Positions 1-7,541 of a stretch of DNA of 37,448 nucleotides are shown here, in pieces. Location of the stretch: positions 1 to 37,448 of the forward strand of contig CADCOS010000032.1 in assembly GCA_902803165.1 (NCBI GenBank). The letters are read 5' to 3'. Position 1 is the first letter of the stretch. Each line of letters opens with the position of its first letter. This DNA comes from an uncultured bacterium. GTDB lineage: Bacteria > Cyanobacteriota > Vampirovibrionia > Gastranaerophilales > Gastranaerophilaceae. The notes beneath the pieces are model-generated. The model saw nothing but the letters and a program-made list of their open reading frames with translations. It did not search any database and was not told where the DNA came from. The position numbers were made by a program, and so were the translations under genes.

Positions 1-262
1 AAATTCAGGGTGACAAAAAAAATGAGTTCGGACATTGCATTAAAGGGTGAAAATGTTCTATTTATACTAATTTGCGAGATTTTATTTAAATTTATCTCGG
101 ACACTTATGTCGCAATTAAAGAGAAAGAAATCTTGAAATTAAATAATAAAATTGCATGCTTTAAACCTACGTTTAATTTTTACACTATTTTTTAAAATAA
201 TTTTAAATATTTACCCTATTCATTGAATTTGATATAATTACTATGAAAACGGAGGAAATATT
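1..262. other. Leading non-coding stretch with deoB promoter at its end
   Basis: I recognise no gene here. A 61-codon open frame (10-195, GTG start) has no visible ribosome binding site and a composition like its AT-rich surroundings, so I do not call it. A small hairpin can form from CGAGAT (75-80) and ATCTCG (94-99). The last 55 bases hold the deoB promoter and ribosome binding site. The window edge hides whatever lies upstream. Confidence 0.4.
210..238 (+). promoter_or_regulatory. Sigma-70-type promoter of deoB
   Basis: A -35 box TTTACC (210-215) and a perfect -10 box TATAAT (233-238) are separated by 17 bases. The predicted start near 245 leaves a short leader with a GGAGG ribosome binding site before the ATG at 263. 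Confidence 0.7.
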
Positions 263-1447
263 ATGACTAAAAAAAGAGCTGTTATCATAGTTATAGACTC
301 TATGGGAATAGGCGCAATGCCTGACCATGCTGATTTTGGCGATACTGACAAATGTAATACTCTTAAAAATGTTTGCGCCTTTAATAACGGGTTGGATGTT
401 CCTGTTTTAGAAGCAATGGGAATCGGAAATATTCAAGATTTTAAAGGCATAAATAAAACAGCCACACCTATTGCACAATACGGAACTTTACAGGAAAAAT
501 CAAAAGGAAAAGACACAACTACAGGTCATTGGGAAATTGCGGGATTAATAAGCGAAAAGCCTTTTGCGACTTTCCCGAACGGTTTTCCTAAAGAACTTAT
601 TGATAAATTCGTTGAAGAAACTAACTGCGGCGGAATCCTTGCAAACATTCCGGCAAGCGGAACCGCTATTATTGAAGAATTAAACGAGGAACATCACAAA
701 ACAAAATTTCCTATCGTTTATACTTCTGCAGACAGCGTATATCAAATTGCCGTCGATACGGATTTAATACCGCTTGAAACGCTTTATAAATGGTGTAAAA
801 TCGCAAGAAGGCTGCTTGATGAAGGAAATTATAATACCGCCAGAGTAATCGCACGTCCGTATAAAATTATTGACGGAAAACCTACAAGAATTTCAAAAGA
901 CAGACGCGATTATTCTATGGAACCGCCTAAAGACACAGTCTTGGATAAAATAAAAAAATCAGGTTCAAAAGTTATCGGCATAGGTAAAATTGAAGACATT
1001 TTCTCAAAAAAAGGAATTACCCACGCTATTCATACAGGCTCTAATAAAGAGGGATTGGAATTAACAATAAAAGCACTTAAAAATGAACTTCCGCTTGAAA
1101 AAATGAAGTACGAAGGGGTTGAAATTACTGACGATACAAGAGAAATGATTTTTACGAATCTTGTAGATACCGATATGCTTTTCGGGCACAGAAATAATGC
1201 GGAAGGGTACGGAAAAGCGATTGAGGAAATAGATGATTATCTGGAAGAAATATTACCGCTTATAACAGAAAATGACTTGTTAATTGTTACGGCAGATCAC
1301 GGATGCGATCCGACAGTCGAAGGAACTGACCACACGAGAGAATACGTTCCTGTACTATATTACTCAAAAGGCATTGAGCCTAAGGATTTAGGATTAACTC
1401 TCGGGTTTGATTCAATTGCAAAAAGAGTTTCCGACTGGCTATTTTAA
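263..1447 (+). CDS. deoB: Phosphopentomutase
   Basis: This enzyme interconverts ribose or deoxyribose 1-phosphate and 5-phosphate in the cytoplasm, linking nucleoside salvage to the pentose phosphate pathway. The 394-aa length is normal for the family. Alkaline-phosphatase-superfamily metal motifs are present: VIDSMGIGAMPD near residues 10-21, KDTTTGHWE near 85-93, TADHGCDPT near 345 and GTDHTREYVPVLYY just after, supplying the Asp and His ligands for two Mn ions and the phosphorylated Thr. The ATG start follows GGAGG at 7-nt spacing and a strong promoter. It appears monocistronic: no other nucleoside-salvage gene is adjacent, and the downstream ferredoxin has its own promoter-like box. Identity is very secure. 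Confidence 0.97.
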   Translation: MTKKRAVIIVIDSMGIGAMPDHADFGDTDKCNTLKNVCAFNNGLDVPVLEAMGIGNIQDFKGINKTATPIAQYGTLQEKSKGKDTTTGHWEIAGLISEKPFATFPNGFPKELIDKFVEETNCGGILANIPASGTAIIEELNEEHHKTKFPIVYTSADSVYQIAVDTDLIPLETLYKWCKIARRLLDEGNYNTARVIARPYKIIDGKPTRISKDRRDYSMEPPKDTVLDKIKKSGSKVIGIGKIEDIFSKKGITHAIHTGSNKEGLELTIKALKNELPLEKMKYEGVEITDDTREMIFTNLVDTDMLFGHRNNAEGYGKAIEEIDDYLEEILPLITENDLLIVTADHGCDPTVEGTDHTREYVPVLYYSKGIEPKDLGLTLGFDSIAKRVSDWLF

Positions 1448-1463
1448 TTTTAAAATTTTGTTG

Positions 1464-1494
1464 TATAATAATCTAGAGAGTTCCCTGAAAAGGG
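1464..1494 (+). promoter_or_regulatory. Putative ferredoxin promoter and leader hairpin
   Basis: A perfect TATAAT box lies at 1464-1469. The -35 position (1441-1446) overlaps the deoB stop and is poor. The leader starts with a CCCT-GAAA-AGGG hairpin (1483-1494) closed by a GNRA tetraloop, which could stabilise the 5' end of an abundant short mRNA. Confidence 0.45.
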
Positions 1495-1525
1495 TTTGTA
1501 ATATATTTATAAAGGAGAAATTAAA

Positions 1526-1702
1526 ATGGATGTAAAAATTAATGATTCTTGTATCGGTTGCGGCGCTTGCGAATCAATCTGCGATTCAGTATTCAAAGTA
1601 GAAGATGTAGCAAAAGTTCAAGCAGCAGGTATTGCAGGTAACGAAGATTGTGTTAAAGAAGCTGCTGATGCATGCCCTGTAAGCGCAATTGAAGTTGCAT
1701 AA
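1526..1702 (+). CDS. Small [4Fe-4S] ferredoxin (58 aa)
   Basis: This is a low-potential electron carrier of the cytoplasm. The 58-residue protein has a CIGCGAC start motif (Cys9, Cys12, Cys15) and a closing CP at Cys50, which together ligate one [4Fe-4S] cluster. Cys19 and Cys42 are in the positions that form a disulfide in single-cluster ferredoxins such as Desulfovibrio gigas ferredoxin II, where the second cluster has been lost. The ATG follows an AAAGGAG ribosome binding site with normal spacing, and a strong terminator follows the stop. Likely partners in this window are the 2-oxoacid:ferredoxin oxidoreductase (4847-7447) and the NuoEFG-less complex I, but that pairing is inference. Confidence 0.95.
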   Translation: MDVKINDSCIGCGACESICDSVFKVEDVAKVQAAGIAGNEDCVKEAADACPVSAIEVA

Positions 1703-1721
1703 GTTACAAATTATAAATTTG

Positions 1722-1756
1722 AAAAAGCACGGACTTAAAACCGTGCTTTTTGTTTT
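1722..1756 (+). terminator. Rho-independent terminator of the ferredoxin gene
   Basis: An 11-bp stem (AAAAAGCACGG at 1722-1732 with CCGTGCTTTTT at 1741-1751) and an 8-nt loop are followed by a T-rich run. The A-run on the 5' side makes it potentially bidirectional. Confidence 0.9.
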
Positions 1757-1834
1757 TAAATAAATTGTAACTGCAATAAAACCCATCTCAAGCACCTTAG
1801 TAATTTTAACACATTTTATTTTATATCATATCTA

Positions 1835-1870
1835 TTTACCCAACTGAAATTTTTTGATATAACTTAAATA
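1835..1870 (+). promoter_or_regulatory. mlaE promoter, probably producing a leaderless mRNA
   Basis: TTTACC (1835-1840) and TATAAC (1858-1863) are spaced by 17 bases. The expected transcription start, seven bases past the -10 box, is position 1870, which is the A of the start codon. No Shine-Dalgarno sequence lies in the intervening bases. Confidence 0.6.
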
Positions 1871-2601
1871 TGATAAATTTTTTAGGCAAATGCACCCAGA
1901 ATCTTATTACAAGCATAAAATACACTCTTAGCGGTGGTACGCGGTTCGTTTCCGTTATTTCTCAAGCAGCTGCCATAAGTTATGATTCATTAATAATTTC
2001 ACTTGTAGTTGTGTTTGTCTCAGCCGCTGTTATAGCGATTCAAGTTTCTAAGCAGTTTTTGATGACAGGAGCGGAAGCCTACATTGGCGGTTCAATCGCA
2101 ATTGTTATGATAAGAGAAATTGCACCGGGATTTGTCGCTCTTGCAATAGGCGCAAGAGCCGGAACAGCCATTTCGGCTGAAATAGCCAACATGCAGGTTA
2201 CATCTCAAGTGGATGCAATAAAAACACTTAAAGTCGATCCTGTCGGATATTATTTCTCACCAAGAATCGTCGCATCAGCAATTACTGTACCAATGGTTGT
2301 TTTGATTGCGGAATTAATCGGAATTATCGGCGGTTTGGTAGTATCTCATTATACTATCGGATTGCATCCGTCAAGATATATGCACTCCGTTTGGCTCTGG
2401 ATAAGCACAAAAGATATTTATATAAGCTTATTTAAAGCATTTATCTTTGGGATTCTGATAGCTCTTGTATGCGCTACACAAGGATATGAAACAAGAGGCG
2501 GAGCAAAAGATGTCGGAATATCAACAACTAAAGCAGCAGTACTTTCTACTGTTTATATGCTTGCCGCAGACTTTATAATAAATATAATTTTTTACTTATA
2601 G
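1870..2601 (+). CDS. mlaE: MlaE/YrbE-family ABC transporter permease
   Basis: This is the inner-membrane permease of a phospholipid-trafficking ABC system that moves lipids between inner and outer membranes. The 243-aa protein has about five hydrophobic segments and the family signature: REIAPGFVALAIGARAGT near residues 80-97, then SAEIANMQVTSQVDA, a DPVGYYFSPR motif and a late GYETRGGAKDVG loop. The usual ATPase (MlaF) and MCE protein (MlaD) genes are not adjacent, so the complex must be completed elsewhere. The gene starts without a ribosome binding site (see the promoter entry). A sigma-factor gene follows 54 bases downstream with its own promoter. Lipid A genes lpxB and lpxI in this window agree with a diderm envelope. 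Confidence 0.92.
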   Translation: MINFLGKCTQNLITSIKYTLSGGTRFVSVISQAAAISYDSLIISLVVVFVSAAVIAIQVSKQFLMTGAEAYIGGSIAIVMIREIAPGFVALAIGARAGTAISAEIANMQVTSQVDAIKTLKVDPVGYYFSPRIVASAITVPMVVLIAELIGIIGGLVVSHYTIGLHPSRYMHSVWLWISTKDIYISLFKAFIFGILIALVCATQGYETRGGAKDVGISTTKAAVLSTVYMLAADFIINIIFYL

Positions 2602-2602
2602 T

Positions 2603-2648
2603 TTGCTACAACTCAAATATTATGTTATTATAGACCTAATAAAAGGAG
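2603..2648 (+). promoter_or_regulatory. Promoter and ribosome binding site of the sigma-factor operon
   Basis: TTGCTA (2603-2608) and TATTAT (2626-2631) are separated by 17 bases, so transcription should start near 2638. AAAGGAG (2642-2648) supports the TTG start at 2656. Confidence 0.7.
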
Positions 2649-2655
2649 ATTTGTT

Positions 2656-3471
2656 TTGGCTAAGAACTTGCCCGCTAACGAAACTTATGAAAAAATTGCC
2701 GAATGGCTTGATGCTTATCGCTCGGAAGTTAGCGTAAAGAAAAAAGCTAAGCTTAAAACACTTATAGTCTCCAATATGGTTCCTGTTGTAAAAAATATTG
2801 CCAAGACAATCGCAAGACGTTCTTATGACCCTATTGAAGACTTGATTCAAGCCGGATTTATTGGGTTATTGAAAGCTATTGATAAATACTCAAAAGAAAA
2901 AAACAACAACTTTAGAATATATGCCGGTTATCTGATTATCGGTGAAATGAAACATTATATCAGAGATAAAATGGATGCGATAAGAGTCCCAAGACATATT
3001 CAAGAACTTACTATCCGTATTAATAACTTTACTAAGAACCTTACAGCAGAAGAAGTTCAGTCGATAACAAGCGAAGAAGTTGCTTCAGCACTTGAAGTTT
3101 CCCAAAAAGCCGTAGATATGGCTATGGTGGCAGACAGAAGACGTTCGACAATATCATTGGAAGATATTTCTTCAGATAAAGACAGTCTGAGTTTTGAAGA
3201 ATTGCTTCCTGCCGATGATTACAAAGAACGGGCTGAATACGAAGATTCCCGAATTATATTTGAAGAAGTTATAAATAAACTTCCGCCTGATGAACGTGTC
3301 ATTGTTGACATGTATTACAAACAGGATATGAACATGAAAGAAATTGCCGAAGCTCTTGTTATTACACCGATGAGCGTTTCCAGAAAAATGAAATCAGCAT
3401 TAAATATAATATCAAAATTCGTTGCGGAAAAAGAAGGCTCTTTGGTAATATCTGACAATAATGATAAATAG
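2656..3471 (+). CDS. Alternative sigma factor, SigB/SigF/SigG-like (group 3)
   Basis: This RNA polymerase sigma subunit directs transcription of a specific regulon. The 271-aa protein has region 2 (VSNMVPVVKNIAKTIA, then DPIEDLIQAGFIGLLKAI near residues 57-74), a FRIYAGYLIIGEMKHYIRD segment (regions 2.3-2.4), region 3 and a region 4 helix-turn-helix (LPPDERVIVDMYY, then MKEIAEALVITPMSVSRKM near 225-250). Region 1.1 is absent, so this is not the housekeeping sigma. It uses a TTG start supported by AAAGGAG. It is followed after 9 bases by a prepilin peptidase gene, so the two are cotranscribed. No anti-sigma or anti-anti-sigma gene is adjacent. Its target genes cannot be read from the sequence. 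Confidence 0.9.
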   Translation: MAKNLPANETYEKIAEWLDAYRSEVSVKKKAKLKTLIVSNMVPVVKNIAKTIARRSYDPIEDLIQAGFIGLLKAIDKYSKEKNNNFRIYAGYLIIGEMKHYIRDKMDAIRVPRHIQELTIRINNFTKNLTAEEVQSITSEEVASALEVSQKAVDMAMVADRRRSTISLEDISSDKDSLSFEELLPADDYKERAEYEDSRIIFEEVINKLPPDERVIVDMYYKQDMNMKEIAEALVITPMSVSRKMKSALNIISKFVAEKEGSLVISDNNDK

Positions 3472-3480
3472 AGGTTAATT

Positions 3481-4395
3481 TTGGATATATCTTTTGATAA
3501 TTTTGTTTTGTTTTGGATATGTATTATCGGGTTATGTTTAGGAAGCTTTTACAATGTAGTTATTTTACGTTCATTGTCAAATGAAAGTATAGTGTTTCCG
3601 CCTTCTAAATGTCCAAAGTGCAATCATAAACTTTTTTGGTGGCACAACATACCTATTTTTTCATACCTTATTTTAAAAGGGAAGTGCTATTTTTGCGGAG
3701 AAAAAATAAGTCCTCAATATCCGATAATCGAATTTGTAACAATGATTTTGTTCGCACTGACATTCTTAAAATTCGGATTTTCATTATTTACATTATTTGT
3801 AATTATTTGGATTTCATGCCTGATTATTATGACAATGACAGATTTGAAAGAAAAGGTAGTAGACTGCAATATTGCAATAATCATGGCTTTGTCCGGAATT
3901 CTATATAATTTTACTCCGTTTTGCAATTGGTACGGATTAAAAATGTCGTTTTTAGGACTTATCTTAGGCATTTTAATTATAGAAAGTATTGCACGATTAG
4001 GCTATTTATTTGTCGGGAAAAGAGCAATGGGAGAAGCTGATACTTATGTTGCTGGTGCATTGGGTGCGATTTTGGGGTGGGAAAGCTTACTGTTAACACT
4101 CGGATATTCTCTTGTTGCAGCTATGGTTATTATTGTTCCTATGTTTTTATACAATCAATTACGTAACAAAAATATCCCGATACTTATAACTTCCGCAATA
4201 TTTACTATCAGCATAATATTATTCAAAACAATTTTTGAAAATTGGCTTACATACGGTTTTGTTGCCATTTCGGGACTTACATTAGCCGCTTTGATACTAA
4301 AAGGCCTTAAAAATAAAAAAGAAAACAATATTTACCTGCCTTTTGTTCCGGCTCTTTCTGCAGGAACTTTGTACTTCATTTTCTTTGTAATATAA
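3481..4395 (+). CDS. pilD: Type IV prepilin peptidase / leader peptidase (A24 family)
   Basis: This polytopic inner-membrane aspartic protease cleaves, and in bifunctional members N-methylates, type IV pilin or type II secretion pseudopilin precursors. Residues 1-70 contain the N-terminal domain with LCLGSFYNVVI, ending in two CxxC pairs (CPKC and CYFCG) typical of the bifunctional, zinc-binding form. The first catalytic Asp is in MTMTDLKEKVVD near residue 121. The second lies in the motif equivalent to GxGD, here MGEAD near 187, so the second Gly is replaced by Ala. The 304-aa length is slightly above average because of extra C-terminal membrane segments. It starts with TTG after GAGG and is cotranscribed with the sigma factor. 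No pilin genes are visible nearby. Confidence 0.92.
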   Translation: MDISFDNFVLFWICIIGLCLGSFYNVVILRSLSNESIVFPPSKCPKCNHKLFWWHNIPIFSYLILKGKCYFCGEKISPQYPIIEFVTMILFALTFLKFGFSLFTLFVIIWISCLIIMTMTDLKEKVVDCNIAIIMALSGILYNFTPFCNWYGLKMSFLGLILGILIIESIARLGYLFVGKRAMGEADTYVAGALGAILGWESLLLTLGYSLVAAMVIIVPMFLYNQLRNKNIPILITSAIFTISIILFKTIFENWLTYGFVAISGLTLAALILKGLKNKKENNIYLPFVPALSAGTLYFIFFVI

Positions 4396-4414
4396 TTACG
4401 GAACAGAGGTTTTA

Positions 4415-4840
4415 ATGACAGTATCGTATCCGAATCAGTACAGAAATTATTGTGTATTTTCACCATCCGTTAATGAACGAATTAAGAATGGCGAATCAGA
4501 ACTGCCAGTAATTAAAGAATCTCTAAAAAACTCAAATTCAGAAGACGAAATTGTTGAAGATTTATATATTTTAAATTGCCTTATTGATAACGGCATTAAA
4601 CCCGACAAAGTAGCTGAATTATACCCTGAGCTTTCAAAATACAACAGAACAGAATCACCTCATATCCAAACATTTCTTGCAGGCATTTACAGAAAGACAA
4701 AAGTACCTGATGCCTTCGGACCGTTAGTGGCTATGCTTATCAAAAATTCAGTTAACCAAGCAGCTACCCAACCACATGATACTCTTACCCCTGATCCGAA
4801 CGAAGAAATCGGCGGGGCAATTTTAGACTATCTGGCATAA
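4415..4840 (+). CDS. Unknown 141-aa protein
   Basis: I do not recognise this family. The ATG follows AGAGG at good spacing, 19 bases after the prepilin peptidase stop, so it is probably the last gene of that operon. The protein is soluble, has no signal peptide or membrane segment, and is mostly predicted helix with an acidic middle (EDEIVEDLYIL near residues 48-58) and a Pro/Thr-rich linker near 120-130 (HDTLTPDPNEE). It ends 6 bases short of the convergent korC stop codon, with no terminator between. A lineage-restricted protein is likely. Confidence 0.7.
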   Translation: MTVSYPNQYRNYCVFSPSVNERIKNGESELPVIKESLKNSNSEDEIVEDLYILNCLIDNGIKPDKVAELYPELSKYNRTESPHIQTFLAGIYRKTKVPDAFGPLVAMLIKNSVNQAATQPHDTLTPDPNEEIGGAILDYLA

Positions 4841-4846
4841 AATTCC

Positions 4847-5383
4847 TTATACTAAAGCACCGCAGCCGGCTTCAAGGGCTTTTAGATTTAATGGTAAAAA
4901 CTGCTTTTTCTTTTCGCCTAAAACCAGCTCAACAGCTTTTGCAAGATATTCTTTTGATACAATACTGCAAGCCTCAGAAAGCACACCTAATGAAACCATA
5001 TTAGTTACCTTACTTGAACCTAAAGAATTTGCAATATCGCCCATTTTTGCAAAAACATACTTTATATCATCACGGGGTTTTGTAAGCGCAACCAAAGTAG
5101 CATTTGCGATAATAGTTCCTCCTGATTTAACTCGCTGTACAAATTTATCAAAAGATTGCTGGTTTAAAACTAACGCAAAATCCGTATCTTGTTTATGAAC
5201 AGAGCTTACTTCCGTATCGGAAACAACAATTTCACAATTTACCGTACCGCCTCTCATCTCAGCACCGTAGCAAGGGTACCAGGTAACATTTTTTCCCTGC
5301 AACATGAAAGCGTTAGCTAATATTGTTCCCGCCAGAAGAACCCCCTGACCGCCAAAACCTGCAAATATAAAATTCTTTTCCAT
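4847..5383 (-). CDS. korC: 2-oxoacid:ferredoxin oxidoreductase, gamma subunit
   Basis: This is the gamma subunit of a thiamine-diphosphate enzyme that oxidatively decarboxylates a 2-oxoacid to the acyl-CoA while reducing ferredoxin. The 178-aa protein begins with the glycine-rich FAGFGGQGVLLAG motif near residues 7-19, and carries CYGAEMRGGTVNC near 43-55, both hallmarks of the domain that helps bind CoA. It is the last gene of a four-gene operon, 10 bases after the beta subunit. Whether the substrate is 2-oxoglutarate (KOR) or branched-chain 2-oxoacids (VOR) cannot be settled from the sequence alone; the beta and alpha subunits look closest to sequences usually annotated as VOR, so the kor symbol is provisional. 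Confidence 0.9.
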   Translation of the reverse strand: MEKNFIFAGFGGQGVLLAGTILANAFMLQGKNVTWYPCYGAEMRGGTVNCEIVVSDTEVSSVHKQDTDFALVLNQQSFDKFVQRVKSGGTIIANATLVALTKPRDDIKYVFAKMGDIANSLGSSKVTNMVSLGVLSEACSIVSKEYLAKAVELVLGEKKKQFLPLNLKALEAGCGALV

Positions 5384-5393
5384 TATTACTTCC

Positions 5394-6143
5394 TTACTTA
5401 TTCTCAGTTAAATCTTTAAATATACCCAAAGGGAATACAGGTATCATTTCATTTTTAACTCTATCATGCGCTTGTTCCGGCGTCATATGCCAATTAGTGG
5501 GACATGATGAAAGTATTTCCACAAAACCGAATCCCAAACCTTCTAATTGAACTTCAAACGCTTTTCTTAATGCCTGCTTTGCCTGATTGATGTGAGGGAC
5601 AGAATCCAACGCCACTCGAGCTGAAAATGCCGTACCGTCACACAGTGCTATCTGCTCCGCAATTTTCATCGGATATCCGTAATATTCTTTATTTCTTCCA
5701 AACGGAGATGTTGTAGTAACTTGTCCCATCATCGTTGTCGGTCCGAGCTGTCCGCCTGTCATTCCGTACGTTGTATTATTGATACATATTGCAGAAACTT
5801 TCTCTCCCCTGATAGCCGTATGCATAGACTCTGCATAACCGATTGATGCAAAATCACCGTCACCTTGATAAGTAAATACAAACTTATCAGGATTAGTACG
5901 CTTAACACCTGTAGCAGAAGCACAAGCCCTACCATGAGGAGCTTCAACACAATCTATATTTAAAAAGTCATATAAGAAAACAGAACAGCCGACACAGGTT
6001 GAACATATTGTCTTTTCTTTTAAATTCATTTCGTCAATCAACTCTGCAACTAATCTTACAGCTATACCATGGTCACATCCGGGACAAAATGTAAATCTAA
6101 AATCTTTCTTCATAACCTCAGGAGTACTAAATACTGCTTGCAT
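5394..6143 (-). CDS. korB: 2-oxoacid:ferredoxin oxidoreductase, beta subunit (ThDP-binding)
   Basis: This catalytic subunit holds thiamine diphosphate and the proximal [4Fe-4S] cluster. The ATG at 6143 is chosen because it follows a strong AAGGAGG and yields the usual N-terminus; a longer frame to 6188 would intrude further into korA. Motifs seen: FCPGCDHG near residues 20-27 and CSTCVGC near 48-54 (cluster cysteines), HGRACASATG, then the ThDP/Mg motif GDGDFASIG with the downstream NNTTYGMTGGQ loop. At 249 aa it is typical of the short KOR/VOR beta subunit. It overlaps the end of korA by 17 bases, which implies translational coupling. Confidence 0.94.
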   Translation of the reverse strand: MQAVFSTPEVMKKDFRFTFCPGCDHGIAVRLVAELIDEMNLKEKTICSTCVGCSVFLYDFLNIDCVEAPHGRACASATGVKRTNPDKFVFTYQGDGDFASIGYAESMHTAIRGEKVSAICINNTTYGMTGGQLGPTTMMGQVTTTSPFGRNKEYYGYPMKIAEQIALCDGTAFSARVALDSVPHINQAKQALRKAFEVQLEGLGFGFVEILSSCPTNWHMTPEQAHDRVKNEMIPVFPLGIFKDLTENK

Positions 6144-7212
6144 AAATTCCCTCCTTTTTGCTCTCAAGAATTTTTTCAACCGAGGCAACTATCTCTTCTA
6201 CACTCAACCACTCACCGCATGGTCTGTTTATTAATGAGACACTCGATTTGCCTTCAGTTGAATATTTAACGTCCTTAAACATTTGTCCCATGTTCATTTC
6301 AACCACCGCAAAATCTTTTCCCTCAGATGCCAATTCATATATTCTTTTATGAGGGAACGGAGAAAGTGTTATAGGTCTGAAACCGCCTACTTTTAATCCT
6401 CTTTCTCTTAAAACTCTTACCGCTGCTTTAATGTTTCTTGTCATTGAACCAAATGCCGTCAATACTATATCGGCATCTTTTGTTTCAAATTCTTCAAAAG
6501 AAGTTTCATTTTTGGATATTAATTCAAACTTCTTAAATAAATCTTGGATTTTTTGAATATGAGCTTTTTCATCTCTTGCACACGAATAAATAGCTTTACC
6601 GTCTCTGCCTTTAGCACCTGTTAATGCCCATGATGAAACATCAACTTCCGGATAAGGATTTTCTCCGAAGCATGCAGGCTCCATCATCTGTCCCAAAAGC
6701 CCATCTGCCAAAAGAATTACAGGATTTCTGTACTTTCTTGCCAAATAAAATGCTCTATAGGTAAAATCTATACACTCCTGAACGGTTGCAGGTGCCAAAA
6801 CAATTATTTTATAATCACCATTGCCGCCGCCATACACAGATTGATTGTAATCTCCCTGCGCCGGATAAACATAACCTAACCCCGGACCTGCCCTCATAAC
6901 ATTTACTAATACAACAGGAACTTCATCACTGCAAGCATAAGATAAAGCTTCTTGCATAAGAGCTACCGCACATGAGGAAGATGAAGTCATGACCTTTGCA
7001 CCGGTTGCTGCAGCACCGACTACCATATTTATTGCGCCTATCTCACTTTCCGCAGAAACGTACCCTCTGCCTAATTCCGGCATTTTTGCACTCAAATATT
7101 CACCTATTTCTGTCTGCGGAGTAATCGGATACCCGAAATAACATTGACATCCCGCATTTATAGCAGCCTGCGCTATTGCATAGTTTCCTTTTATCAATAC
7201 TTTATCAGTCAT
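6127..7212 (-). CDS. korA: 2-oxoacid:ferredoxin oxidoreductase, alpha subunit
   Basis: This is the alpha subunit containing the pyrimidine-binding part of the ThDP site. The N-terminal GNYAIAQAAINAGC and GYPITPQTEIGEYL (near residues 27-40) are signature segments. MTSSSSCAVALMQEALSY follows, then VLLADGLLGQMM (about 188-199) and the C-terminal transketolase-like domain with GSMTRNIKAAVRVLRERG. At 361 aa it is standard for separate alpha subunits in four-gene operons. It lies 28 bases after the ferredoxin-like delta subunit. The SSSSC and GDYNQSVYGGGNGDY features resemble proteins annotated VorB, so substrate specificity is left open. Confidence 0.93.
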   Translation of the reverse strand: MTDKVLIKGNYAIAQAAINAGCQCYFGYPITPQTEIGEYLSAKMPELGRGYVSAESEIGAINMVVGAAATGAKVMTSSSSCAVALMQEALSYACSDEVPVVLVNVMRAGPGLGYVYPAQGDYNQSVYGGGNGDYKIIVLAPATVQECIDFTYRAFYLARKYRNPVILLADGLLGQMMEPACFGENPYPEVDVSSWALTGAKGRDGKAIYSCARDEKAHIQKIQDLFKKFELISKNETSFEEFETKDADIVLTAFGSMTRNIKAAVRVLRERGLKVGGFRPITLSPFPHKRIYELASEGKDFAVVEMNMGQMFKDVKYSTEGKSSVSLINRPCGEWLSVEEIVASVEKILESKKEGIYASSI

Positions 7213-7240
7213 ATAATTCCGTACCTTTATATCATTTATT

Positions 7241-7447
7241 TTATTTAAAAACTTCTATTGCAAGATCTGGACACCTTTTTGCGCACATTGCACATGCAAC
7301 GCAAGAATTATCTTTGTCTTCAAATTTAACAAGATAATCACCTAATCTGTTTGTCTCTTCTGATTTTTTTATAAGTCCTTTAGGACAAGTTTCCGTACAT
7401 ATATAACACGATTTACAACGTGAATTGTTAATTTTTATTAAGCCCAT
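7241..7447 (-). CDS. korD: 2-oxoacid:ferredoxin oxidoreductase, delta (2[4Fe-4S]) subunit
   Basis: This 68-aa ferredoxin-type subunit has two four-cysteine motifs, CKSCYICTETCP near residues 11-22 and CVACAMCAKRCP near 49-60, each ligating a [4Fe-4S] cluster. It carries electrons from the proximal cluster of the catalytic subunit to external ferredoxin. It is the first gene of the operon and is preceded by a GGGGG-containing ribosome binding region and an extended -10 promoter. Its position before the alpha subunit is the usual KOR/VOR order. Confidence 0.93.
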   Translation of the reverse strand: MGLIKINNSRCKSCYICTETCPKGLIKKSEETNRLGDYLVKFEDKDNSCVACAMCAKRCPDLAIEVFK

Positions 7448-7470
7448 CTATAACCCCCGCTATATCTCTG

Positions 7471-7479
7471 AGTGTAGCA
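7471..7479 (-). promoter_or_regulatory. Extended -10 promoter of the oxidoreductase operon
   Basis: Read on the minus strand, TG-C-TACACT forms an extended -10 element (7479 to 7471) with only a weak -35. Transcription would start near 7464, leaving a leader of about 17 bases. The region is divergent from the flagellin promoter. Confidence 0.45.
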
Positions 7480-7541
7480 CCAATAAGCTTTTAAAACTTT
7501 TATTGTGAACTTTTGTAAAAAAAATGTTACTTATTGTTATA

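Noticed and set aside
10-195. 61-aa open frame at the left edge
   Set aside because: It has no ribosome binding site, an AT-driven composition and no recognisable motif; chance frames of this size are common in such DNA.
3636-3971. Forward and reverse frames inside the prepilin peptidase gene
   Set aside because: Both overlap the conserved CxxC and first-Asp region of the real gene and lack ribosome binding sites.
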